29,769 nt of DNA from a virus: positions 1 to 29,769 of IMG/VR virus record IMGVR_UViG_3300020578_000313. One strand, given 5' to 3'. Below, piece after piece: positions 25,001 to 29,769 of this stretch (positions are counted from its first letter, which is position 1; the number at the start of each line of letters is the position of its first letter). The notes beneath the pieces are model-generated. The model was given only the letters and a program-made list of their open reading frames with translations, was not told the origin of the DNA and made no database searches. Made by a program: the position numbers and the translations under genes.

Positions 25001-25508
25001 AATTATAGATTTGGAGCAGACATTCATTACAACTAGAAATTACAGAATTAATCAACCAGTAGGATTGAGTTCTTATGCATCAGATGGTTCTGTGAATTCA
25101 AACTTAGATGATCCTCATGCATTCTCTCATATTTCTAAGAGAATTGATCTAACACAATCTGCTAATGCCCTGAAAGTTCTATTCTCTGCATATAGACATT
25201 CATCTTCAGATGTAAGAGTTCTCTATAAACTTTATAGAAATGATTCTCCAGATGAAGATCAAGTATGGGAATTATTCCCTGGTTATTTAAACTTAGATGT
25301 AAATGGTAATGTAGTTGATGAAAATGATAATGATGGAAGACCTGATGTTAGAGTTCCAAGTAGTGATCTTGGAGGATATAGAGATTACACGTTTAGTGCT
25401 GATAATCTTCCAGAATTTACTGGATATCAAATTAAAATAGTGGGAACATCTAACAATCAGTCTTATTCACCTTTAATTAAAGATTTAAGAGCAATTGCAG
25501 TTAAGTAA
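19056..25508 (+). CDS. giant virion structural protein, DUF4815-type, 2150 aa
   Basis: A large virion protein found in T4-like marine phages, probably in the outer baseplate or fibre network. T4 has gp9 and gp10 at this position, but I cannot show homology. The N terminus (SPYYDDFNEDKNYYKVLFKP, then GITVQTRELTNLQSILQ) and ISPGKSYVKGYEIS (near 350-365) are typical of DUF4815. DLRDLDSRIASLEYYTSLSL (near 1113-1132) is a probable coiled coil. DPLAQTFNVEEENGIVPSSV (near 1518-1537) begins a conserved carbohydrate-module-like sandwich. KIDNEIIRYEGV near 1791 repeats a module of the gp7-position protein. The C terminus (FTGYQIKIVGTSNNQ, then LIKDLRAIAV) is typical of the family. The stop overlaps the next start by one base. 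Confidence 0.87.
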   Translation: MPQSTDLNKSPYYDDFNEDKNYYKVLFKPGITVQTRELTNLQSILQNQIEKFGSKFFTEGSIVIPGGFAFDDTFNAVEIEDTYKGISLESYYENLIGKILVGKISGVTAKVVKVAAKDETGVATTLFVKYQSPSPTDFASEVFVNGEELITNSDVAVGNSFIFSGGEVAKIASPLGKSATSVGSAAKIDDGVYFIRGYFVNVLAETIILEPYSNTPSKRVGLLITEEIIDSNLDSSLNDNAQGFSNFAAPGADRLKITATLTSKELDDFYDDDFVELFRVENGVLRKIRSQSDSAFIEDILARRTFDESGNYYVQPYTADALNSLNNRLGNDGLYYDGQLTSSGSVPSDDLGVIRISPGKSYVKGYEISSTETVVDFPKPRTTKSIQSSSSNFYAGNVLKINNVTNMPNIGITTNALIELSNLRLSNKVSVGGTIGYARIYDFESNNTSYSNESSQFNLYLFDVQTYTNIVATASTTAMAVGSYVQGKGSGAAGYAKTFTGAEVSLYQVSGKFITNEKLIIDGTESNVSVGTVTDYSVNDIKSIITTTPTGATGFTADSVLSKTDNLVGPFNVEVYSATGIATITRADGATFANTFKVGDIVKYERSGITSSVYARVTSINNLKTKVTITGVYTVPNVCTGDLGSGTLSIQNIAKASAEILRLDDSSLYSSLANANIANVDLLNSNIYVRKQYFGLTKTSNAITLPDLGGTDYVYAPFDEERYIVVNNDGSIESLSDSNLVLNAGSKTGTLSGLSGTAGPCKLITTQIKSNVSPKYKKRKRVQSIEINKTKYSPVRNAGLTNSRVYGIRVEDKEISLNVPDILEVHGIFESASTGTPAPPWIAITGLNSPNNNTNDLILGELVIGQQSGSVAVYAQQKAGSQLYIIYKSDQRFRSGEKVLFKETGYEATISSVDPGDANVLSDYIVDNGQRKHFYDFGRVKRKDLAKEPAGRLKIYFDYFDYESTDSGDVVTVNSYPGTINKENLAIYEGVRNTDTIDLRPRIVPYDSGPLLSPFEFGARSFNTSHLNASQVMVSNESFIFDYDFYLPRVDRLTLSKEGIFDLVLGEPAELPVAPEISTEVLEVATIVSIPYVYDIKRDVTIVLADHRRYTMSDLRDLDSRIASLEYYTSLSLLEVSTQNLLIEDEYGFNRFKSGFFVDNFGSYNTSDIENLSYQASIEDNTLSALSTQDRIDLSLFNFDNQVSIEETNLTNTNSNGLKRTGRHLSLNYTEVTEVDQPFASRIVNVNPFNIVTWTGALSLSPNADTWTVSSDLGTRMVANWHRRGTSEIVTEVASIPYIRSRNIQFTGTRLKPKTRFNLSFASVDLSSSNAGKTYAFPKLLEINSVVGVFRVGETVIGSTTSGDVIRFRICTPNHKSGDHISPSATFKINPYSPSVGISTLYGPQSTFLNIDTSSLQVSNVSAFSGNAVVGMSLYGLESGASAKVADNRLITDDNGTVIGSIFIPDPQGTNPKFGTGSSLVKLSTTQPALGVPGETVSFAEATFTSAGTNVRTGRIVYYDPLAQTFNVEEENGIVPSSVDVFFASKSDSIPVTLQIREVSYGIPGGPDKIVGGLEKSLLPADVKISTDGTVPTTFTFDSLTRLEGGREYAVVLLSDSDEYNVWIARMGEVEITTRNSPEVEKVIINSQPSMGSLFKSQNGTTWTPSQEEDLKFKLKKCKFSSSAGTARFYNAKVEVDTLENLLPENPIFSISTSASSLNDGRHMLVFHPNHGMHSINNQVQIKNVQSDLVPTKLSVSYGSTESGPITIASTTNFGTFDGQQVSPSNPGYIKIDNEIIRYEGVGAGQLLTITRGSLDTVTAPHDINAFVYKYEFSGVSLAKINTTHDVVDSPKPTIDNYYIQVAAGASFTESKFGGGSRVYASRNKQFNRVQLNPFFVENFNKTSTVGKIRTVSSTSVDGSETSFVDKGFEDIDINAVNFLDTPRMVCSRVNEIQFLNNTQFTGSKSFTLELNLSTGDENLSPIIDLEQTFITTRNYRINQPVGLSSYASDGSVNSNLDDPHAFSHISKRIDLTQSANALKVLFSAYRHSSSDVRVLYKLYRNDSPDEDQVWELFPGYLNLDVNGNVVDENDNDGRPDVRVPSSDLGGYRDYTFSADNLPEFTGYQIKIVGTSNNQSYSPLIKDLRAIAVK

Positions 25509-25741
25509 TGATTAAACATTATGCAAAAGTTGAGGGGCATTCTCATTTACTTAGAGATTTAGAAACAAATGCAATTATTAATACTGACACATTTACATCA
25601 GATCATTATAGTAAATTAAAACATAAAAGAAACTCAGAAAAATTAAAGATAGAAAATTTAGAGAATGAACTAAAATCAGTTAGATCTGATTTAGATGAAA
25701 TTAAAACTTTATTAAGAGGTTTTTTAAATGAATCCAGATGA
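25508..25741 (+). CDS. small coiled-coil protein, 77 aa
   Basis: Function is unknown. Residues 1-28 (MIKHYAKVEGHSHLLRDLET onward) form a short conserved-looking head. Residues 33-72 are a strong coiled-coil candidate (Lys/Glu/Leu heptads through KIENLENELKSVRSDLDEIK). Proteins with the same VEGHxxLxRDxxTxAIINTD head occur between the large structural gene and gp13 in cyanophages, in my recollection. The ATG overlaps the DUF4815-type gene's stop by one base (TAATG). The next gene overlaps its end by 14 bases. A small virion or assembly role is inferred from position only. Confidence 0.8.
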   Translation: MIKHYAKVEGHSHLLRDLETNAIINTDTFTSDHYSKLKHKRNSEKLKIENLENELKSVRSDLDEIKTLLRGFLNESR

Positions 25742-25904
25742 AATAGAACTTGATACAATTGATAAATTATTTGAATATGAAAAAATATCTAGAGAGTTAG
25801 ATTCTTGTGCAGATTTAAATTATCTAAGAAATTTTTGTAAGTGTTATTTGAAACTCTATATGAAACAACAAGAAGTTGTTGCAAACATGGCTAAATCACT
25901 CTAA
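25728..25904 (+). CDS. small hypothetical protein, 58 aa
   Basis: Function is unknown. The frame (start MNPDEIELDTIDKLFEYEKI) overlaps the coiled-coil gene by 14 bases, with AGAGG just before its ATG. It is acidic at the N terminus and helical throughout, with three cysteines (residues 27, 37 and 39; FCKCYLKLYMKQQEVV in the second half). I recall similar short proteins in cyanophages but know of no function. Its stop codon lies inside the late promoter motif of gp13. Confidence 0.75.
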   Translation: MNPDEIELDTIDKLFEYEKISRELDSCADLNYLRNFCKCYLKLYMKQQEVVANMAKSL

Positions 25905-25907
25905 ATA
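25901..25907 (+). promoter_or_regulatory. late promoter motif CTAAATA before gp13
   Basis: CTAAATA, a common cyanophage form of the late promoter core, overlaps the previous stop codon and lies 19 bases before the gp13 ATG. Confidence 0.6.
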
Positions 25908-25926
25908 GTTAAAAAGTAAAAAAATA

Positions 25927-26757
25927 ATGGCAAAACCTGCATCAAGACAACAATTAATTGATTACTGTCTAAGGAAACTTGGTGCTCCTGTTTTGGAAAT
26001 CAATATTGCTGAAGAGCAACTAGATGACTTGGTTGATGATGCTCTTCAGTATTTCCAAGAAAGACATTTTGATGGTGTTGCAAAAGTATTTTTAAAGTAT
26101 AAAATTACCGAAGAAGATAAGCAAAGAGGTAGAGCAAGAGGAGGAGAATCCTCAGCAGGGATTGCAACTACTTCAGTCACAACTTCTTTGGGAACATTTA
26201 GTTGGGAAGAAAATAGTAATTATATTCCAGTTCCAGATACAGTATTAGGAATTGAAAGAGTGTTTAAGTTGGACAATAGAACTATTGCATCCAACATGTT
26301 TAATGTAAACTATCAACTTTTTTTGAATGACATTTATTGGTTTAGTTCAACTGAAATGTTGAATTACTATGTTACCAAAAGATACCTAGAAGATATAGAT
26401 TGGATTGTTAATCCACAAAGACAAATTAGATTTAATAAAAGACAAAATAGACTATATTTAGATATCAGTTGGGATTCTATTCCAGCAGATCAATATTTAC
26501 TAATTGAGTGTTATAGGATTTTAAATCCAAATGAATTTACTAATGTCTATAATGATTCTTTCCTGAAGATGTATTTGACTGCTTTAATTAAAAAACAGTG
26601 GGGACAAAATCTAATTAAGTTCCAGGGAGTTAAACTTCCTGGTGGAGTTGAATTGAATGGAAGACAAATTTATGATGATGCAGTTAGAGAATTGCAACAG
26701 ATTAAAGATACTATGATGATAGAGCATGAATTACCTCCACTAGATCTGATTGGATAA
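25927..26757 (+). CDS. 13: neck protein gp13 (head completion)
   Basis: gp13 binds the portal vertex after DNA packaging and, with gp14, closes the head and forms the tail attachment site. The 276-residue product (T4 gp13: 309) has the conserved N-terminal region SRQQLIDYCLRKLGAPVLEI (6-25) and the acidic helix EEQLDDLVDDALQYFQERHF (29-48). A Trp- and Tyr-rich centre follows (SWEENSNYIPVPDTVLGIERV, near 95-115; YFxxDIDWIVNPQRQIRFN-like region near 155-175). It ends in a helical tail near ELNGRQIYDDAVRELQQIKD. It is led by a late motif. The gp14 gene begins two bases after its stop. The assignment is by family motifs and order. Confidence 0.93.
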   Translation: MAKPASRQQLIDYCLRKLGAPVLEINIAEEQLDDLVDDALQYFQERHFDGVAKVFLKYKITEEDKQRGRARGGESSAGIATTSVTTSLGTFSWEENSNYIPVPDTVLGIERVFKLDNRTIASNMFNVNYQLFLNDIYWFSSTEMLNYYVTKRYLEDIDWIVNPQRQIRFNKRQNRLYLDISWDSIPADQYLLIECYRILNPNEFTNVYNDSFLKMYLTALIKKQWGQNLIKFQGVKLPGGVELNGRQIYDDAVRELQQIKDTMMIEHELPPLDLIG

Positions 26758-26759
26758 TT

Positions 26760-28136
26760 ATGTTAAATCCTTTCTTCATACAAGGAACTTCTGGTGAACA
26801 AGGTCTTGTTCAAGATCTAATTAATGAACAATTGAAAATGTATGGCATTGAAGTTTATTACATGCCAAGACAAATTGTAACGAAAGGAAAAATTATAAAA
26901 GATGTTTTGTATTCCAAATTCAAAGCAGCATTTCCAATTGAAGCATATCTTTCCACTTATGAGGGATTTGATTCTAACAGCATTTTGATGAGTAAATTTG
27001 GTGTCAGAATTACTGACCAAATGACGCTGGTGATTTCTAAAGAAAGATTTGATATGTATATTGGTGAATTAATGAAAGTTATTCCTGATGTAACTAATAC
27101 TTCTAGACCTAATGAAGGTGACTTAATTTATGTTCCATTATCAGATAGTATAATGGAAATTAAATATGTTGAAAATAGAAAACCATTTTATCAACTGCAA
27201 AAAAATTATGTTTATGAACTGAGATGTGAACTATTTGAATATGAAGATGAAGAAATTTCTACAGGCATTAAAGATCTTGATGATAACTTTAAAGATGTTG
27301 GTTATGGTGCAGTTTTAACTCTCGCAGAACTTGGTTCAAATGCAACTGCATATACTGGAATTACTTCTGGAGCAGTTCAATTTATTGATATTATTAATGG
27401 TGGATATAGATATTCAACTCCACCTTCTTTAGTTGTTACATCTCCACTAAGCGGAATAAAGGCAACTGCAGTTGGAGTGGTCACAAGTGCAAGAATTCTT
27501 ACAAGTGGAAAGAGTTTGAGTAAAGTTTACATAGAAAATTCAGGAAGAGGATATTCATATTCAAAACCACCATCTGTAAGTTTCTTTGGTGGTGGTGGAT
27601 ATGGTGCTAGTGTAAAAGTTGGAATTGCTACCACAGGAAGCATTGGCATTATCACACTGACTTATGCTGGTAAAGGTTATTATCAAAAACCAACAGTAAC
27701 AATATCTTCTCCAGGAATAGGAGGAACAGTTGCTATTGCAGAAGCATTTTTGGATGGAAATGGAGGAATATCTACAATCAGAATTGTAAATGCTGGTTAT
27801 GGATATACTGGGGCACCCACTATTACTATTAGTGCAGGATCTACAGTGTCATCTGGAAATTATATTTTTGGAGAAACAATAAGGGGATCTATTTCTTTAG
27901 CATCTGGTTTAGTCAAAGATTGGAATCCAGATAGCAGACAACTAAAAGTTGCTGGTATGGGAACAGACTTTAGAGTTGGTGATATTGTTGTGGGAGCAGC
28001 ATCCACTGCAACATATATAATTCAAAAGTATCAAACATATGAGCTTGTTGAATCTTATGATACCAACAAGGAAATTGAGGAAGAAGGAGATTCAATTATA
28101 GATTTTACAGAGATAAATCCCTTTGGGGAAGTTTAA
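26760..28136 (+). CDS. 14: neck protein gp14 with a repeat-containing insertion
   Basis: gp14 completes the neck above the tail terminator. The N-terminal part (MLNPFFIQGTSGEQGLVQDL, then YGIEVYYMPRQIV at 28-40) and the C-terminal tail (TNKEIEEEGDSIIDFTEINP at 435-454) match the gp14 family. At 458 residues it is far longer than T4 gp14 (256). Residues about 190-425 hold the extra part: four repeats of a Gly-x-Gly/Arg-Tyr-x-x-x-Pro type at about 212, 260, 302 and 344, 42-48 residues apart, then a GETIRGSISLASGLVKDW / GDIVVGAASTA segment (371-417). The insertion probably projects from the neck as a beta-repeat decoration. Confidence 0.9.
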   Translation: MLNPFFIQGTSGEQGLVQDLINEQLKMYGIEVYYMPRQIVTKGKIIKDVLYSKFKAAFPIEAYLSTYEGFDSNSILMSKFGVRITDQMTLVISKERFDMYIGELMKVIPDVTNTSRPNEGDLIYVPLSDSIMEIKYVENRKPFYQLQKNYVYELRCELFEYEDEEISTGIKDLDDNFKDVGYGAVLTLAELGSNATAYTGITSGAVQFIDIINGGYRYSTPPSLVVTSPLSGIKATAVGVVTSARILTSGKSLSKVYIENSGRGYSYSKPPSVSFFGGGGYGASVKVGIATTGSIGIITLTYAGKGYYQKPTVTISSPGIGGTVAIAEAFLDGNGGISTIRIVNAGYGYTGAPTITISAGSTVSSGNYIFGETIRGSISLASGLVKDWNPDSRQLKVAGMGTDFRVGDIVVGAASTATYIIQKYQTYELVESYDTNKEIEEEGDSIIDFTEINPFGEV

Positions 28137-28143
28137 CTAAATA
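28137..28143 (+). promoter_or_regulatory. late promoter motif CTAAATA before the collagen-like gene
   Basis: CTAAATA starts directly after the gp14 stop and lies 19 bases before the next ATG, the same geometry as at gp13. Confidence 0.6.
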
Positions 28144-28162
28144 AAATAAACTACCTGTAATA

Positions 28163-29371
28163 ATGGCAAGGCAAATAATATCTACAGGATCTGTCCCAAA
28201 TGATGGAACTGGCGATACCCTACTTCAAGGGGCTAGTAAGATTAATCAAAATTTCAATGAAATTTATGCCACTTTTGGAGATGGGACAAATTTAACTCAA
28301 ATTATTGGAAACAGAGGACCTCAAGGTGTACAGGGACCTCAAGGTATTCAAGGCCCTCAAGGTGCTCAAGGATTTCAAGGTTTTCAAGGACCTCAGGGAG
28401 TTCAAGGTCCTCAGGGTGTAGTTGGAAATATTGGACCACAAGGAAATATTGGACCTCAAGGTGCTCAGGGAGATTTGGGTCCAATTGGTCCTCAAGGCAA
28501 AACAGGATTACAAGGTTTCCAAGGTCCTCAGGGAGAAGGACCTCAAGGTGCACAAGGTTCTTCTGGTCCTCAAGGCATTCAAGGACCTCAAGGTGCTCAA
28601 GGTGTCCAAGGTGCTACTGGTGCTACTGGTGGTACAGGTGGCACTGGTGCACAAGGTGCTCAAGGTGCTACTGGCGCTACTGGCGCTACTGGTGCTCAAG
28701 GTGTACAAGGATCTACTGGACCTCAAGGAATTCAAGGACCTCAAGGAGAATTAGGACCTCAAGGTGCACTTGGTCCACAGGGAGTACAAGGACCTCAAGG
28801 TGTACAAGGTCCTCAAGGTTTTCAAGGAGATATTGGTCCTCAAGGATTTGGACCTCAAGGTGCTCAAGGTGTAAGAGGACCTCAAGGTGAACAAGGACCT
28901 CCTGGTGGACCTCAGGGAGCTCAAGGTGAGGTTGGACCTCAGGGTATTAGTAAGTGGATAGAAACCCCTGTAGGAATTCACACTTTTGTCAATGTCGGTA
29001 TAGGAACCACAAATCCACAAACACCATTACAAGTTGAAAGATATGGTGTAAAGACTGGACTTGGAACATTTAATGCCTCTGCTGGAATAGCAACAGACAT
29101 TGATACTTTTACAATTTCTACAACTGATTTTAAGACTGCAGAATACACATTACACTTTATCCATTCTTCCAATATTCAGGCACAAAAAGTTCTTGTGATG
29201 CAAAATGGAACAACCGCATACTCACAAGAATATGGTGTTATGTCGGAACCAAATTTAATTGTTTCGGTCGGAGCAACAATCTCCTCTGGTGTATGTAAAT
29301 TGCAAGTAACACCAGAAACAGGAATTAGTGGTCTAACGACTTATAGATTTACAAGAGAGACGATGTTATAG
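28163..29371 (+). CDS. collagen-like fibre protein, 402 aa
   Basis: Probably a trimeric thin fibre on the virion. Residues 1-48 ([20 protein letters not shown] onward) are the usual attachment head of cyanophage fibre proteins. Residues 49-263 are Gly-x-y triplets, mainly Gly-Pro-Gln and Gly-x-Gln, with a Thr/Ala section ([16 protein letters not shown] and similar) in the middle. The triplet phase breaks at three points ([19 protein letters not shown]), which could be flexible joints. Residues about 265-402 are a globular C-terminal domain ([20 protein letters not shown], ending [11 protein letters not shown]) that I recognise from other cyanophage structural proteins and that may nucleate trimerisation or bind the host. 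Pro is at the x position, so animal-type hydroxylation is not implied. Confidence 0.88.
   Translation: MARQIISTGSVPNDGTGDTLLQGASKINQNFNEIYATFGDGTNLTQIIGNRGPQGVQGPQGIQGPQGAQGFQGFQGPQGVQGPQGVVGNIGPQGNIGPQGAQGDLGPIGPQGKTGLQGFQGPQGEGPQGAQGSSGPQGIQGPQGAQGVQGATGATGGTGGTGAQGAQGATGATGATGAQGVQGSTGPQGIQGPQGELGPQGALGPQGVQGPQGVQGPQGFQGDIGPQGFGPQGAQGVRGPQGEQGPPGGPQGAQGEVGPQGISKWIETPVGIHTFVNVGIGTTNPQTPLQVERYGVKTGLGTFNASAGIATDIDTFTISTTDFKTAEYTLHFIHSSNIQAQKVLVMQNGTTAYSQEYGVMSEPNLIVSVGATISSGVCKLQVTPETGISGLTTYRFTRETML
28309..28951 (+). repeat. collagen triplet DNA repeat
   Basis: Nine-base units related to GGACCTCAAGGT are repeated many times, coding Gly-x-y triplets. The long reading frames seen on the other strand and in other frames here come from this periodicity. 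Such repeats can change length by slippage or recombination. Confidence 0.85.
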
Positions 29372-29384
29372 GTAGTATAAAACA

Positions 29385-29769
29385 ATGGAAAAATTTTCAA
29401 ATTCTCAAACATATGGTTTAGAAGCTGTTGAATATCCAACAGACTCAAACAATAAAAAAATATATGCGGTTGGATGTCAATCCCCAGAAGACTGGCAATA
29501 TATTCATGAAGTTTTAATGCAAGATGGAACTCTAGAAGATAATATTCCTAAAGATTCTATTGAATGTTATGATCAAAAAGATCATAGTTTAACAAGAGCA
29601 GTATATCTTTTAACTGACAAAGAAGCAAAGGAACTTCTTAACCATCCAAAAGTATTGTATGTTCATGAAAATTATGAAAGTTATCCACAAAAATATAAAG
29701 CACCACCAGAAGAATTAAAATTAGGTGCAGTTAGAAATTATCGTTATCCAGAACCAGGTCCAAAACAAT
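29385..29769 (+). CDS. partial gene, propeptide-like start, possibly subtilisin-family
   Basis: The gene runs off the right edge after 128 codons. It opens MEKFSNSQTYGLEAVEYPTD. Residues about 25-110 resemble the inhibitory propeptide (I9 type) of subtilisin-like proteases: a strand-rich start (KIYAVGCQ), then YLLTDKEAKELLNHPKVLYV and HENYESYP. The catalytic domain, if present, lies beyond the window, so the peptidase call is an inference. An alternative is a structural protein that kept only the propeptide-like fold. It starts 14 bases after the collagen-like gene and is probably co-transcribed. Subtilisin-type genes have been annotated among cyanophage structural genes, in my recollection. 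Confidence 0.75.
   Translation, partial: MEKFSNSQTYGLEAVEYPTDSNNKKIYAVGCQSPEDWQYIHEVLMQDGTLEDNIPKDSIECYDQKDHSLTRAVYLLTDKEAKELLNHPKVLYVHENYESYPQKYKAPPEELKLGAVRNYRYPEPGPKQ

Noticed and set aside
28292-29020. Long open frames on the minus strand and in frame 3 of the collagen-like region
   Set aside because: They arise from the nine-base coding repeat, have low-complexity Leu/Ser/Thr products and no start signals.
1-29769. tRNA genes, CRISPR arrays, insertion sequences, integrase or att sites
   Set aside because: No cloverleaf, spacer-repeat pattern, transposase or recombinase motif was seen on reading the window.

Overview
The window looks like a piece of a T4-like marine myovirus genome, most likely a cyanomyovirus infecting Synechococcus or Prochlorococcus. 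The evidence is a recognisable T4 baseplate and neck order (gp25, gp6, a giant gp7-position protein, gp8, a DUF4815-type protein, gp13, gp14), TATAAATA-like late promoter motifs before many of these genes, AT-rich DNA, almost every gene on the + strand, and small accessory proteins of the sort found in cyanophages. A host call from one window is an inference, and a related pelagic myovirus cannot be excluded.

Layout. (1) 1-448: two small conserved-type hypothetical genes. (2) 449-971: a non-coding regulatory region of about 520 bases. It holds five exact cyanobacterial-type DnaA boxes (TTTTCCACA/TGTGGAAAA) outside a helically phased tandem array, or six in total counting those in the array, plus near-matches, an 18-bp direct repeat present twice, a divergent minus-strand sigma70-type promoter, and a full-consensus plus-strand sigma70 promoter. 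It reads like a replication-origin or DnaA-responsive switch. (3) 972-2167: a tightly overlapping run of tiny genes of unknown function, several hidden in frames overlapped by neighbours. (4) 2219-4143: a GT-A glycosyltransferase and small genes, including a 47-residue basic protein and a SET-domain protein with altered active-site motifs. (5) 4172-28136: the late structural block. gp25 and gp6 form the baseplate wedge core. They are followed by a 2751-residue gp7-position protein with a degenerate YHYH domain, a 916-residue structural protein, gp8, a 2150-residue DUF4815-type protein, two small genes, and the neck proteins gp13 and gp14. (6) 28163-29769: a collagen-like fibre protein and a gene cut by the right edge, whose start resembles a subtilisin-type propeptide.

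How the genes work together: gp25, gp6, the gp7-position protein and gp8 should assemble into baseplate wedges. The 916- and 2150-residue proteins are probably peripheral baseplate or fibre components. gp13 and gp14 close the filled head and join it to the tail. The collagen-like protein probably forms a thin trimeric fibre. Structural proteins throughout this block carry the same short beta-rich repeat families, so module exchange between virion proteins is a notable property of the locus. No tRNA, rRNA, CRISPR array, insertion sequence or integrase was seen.
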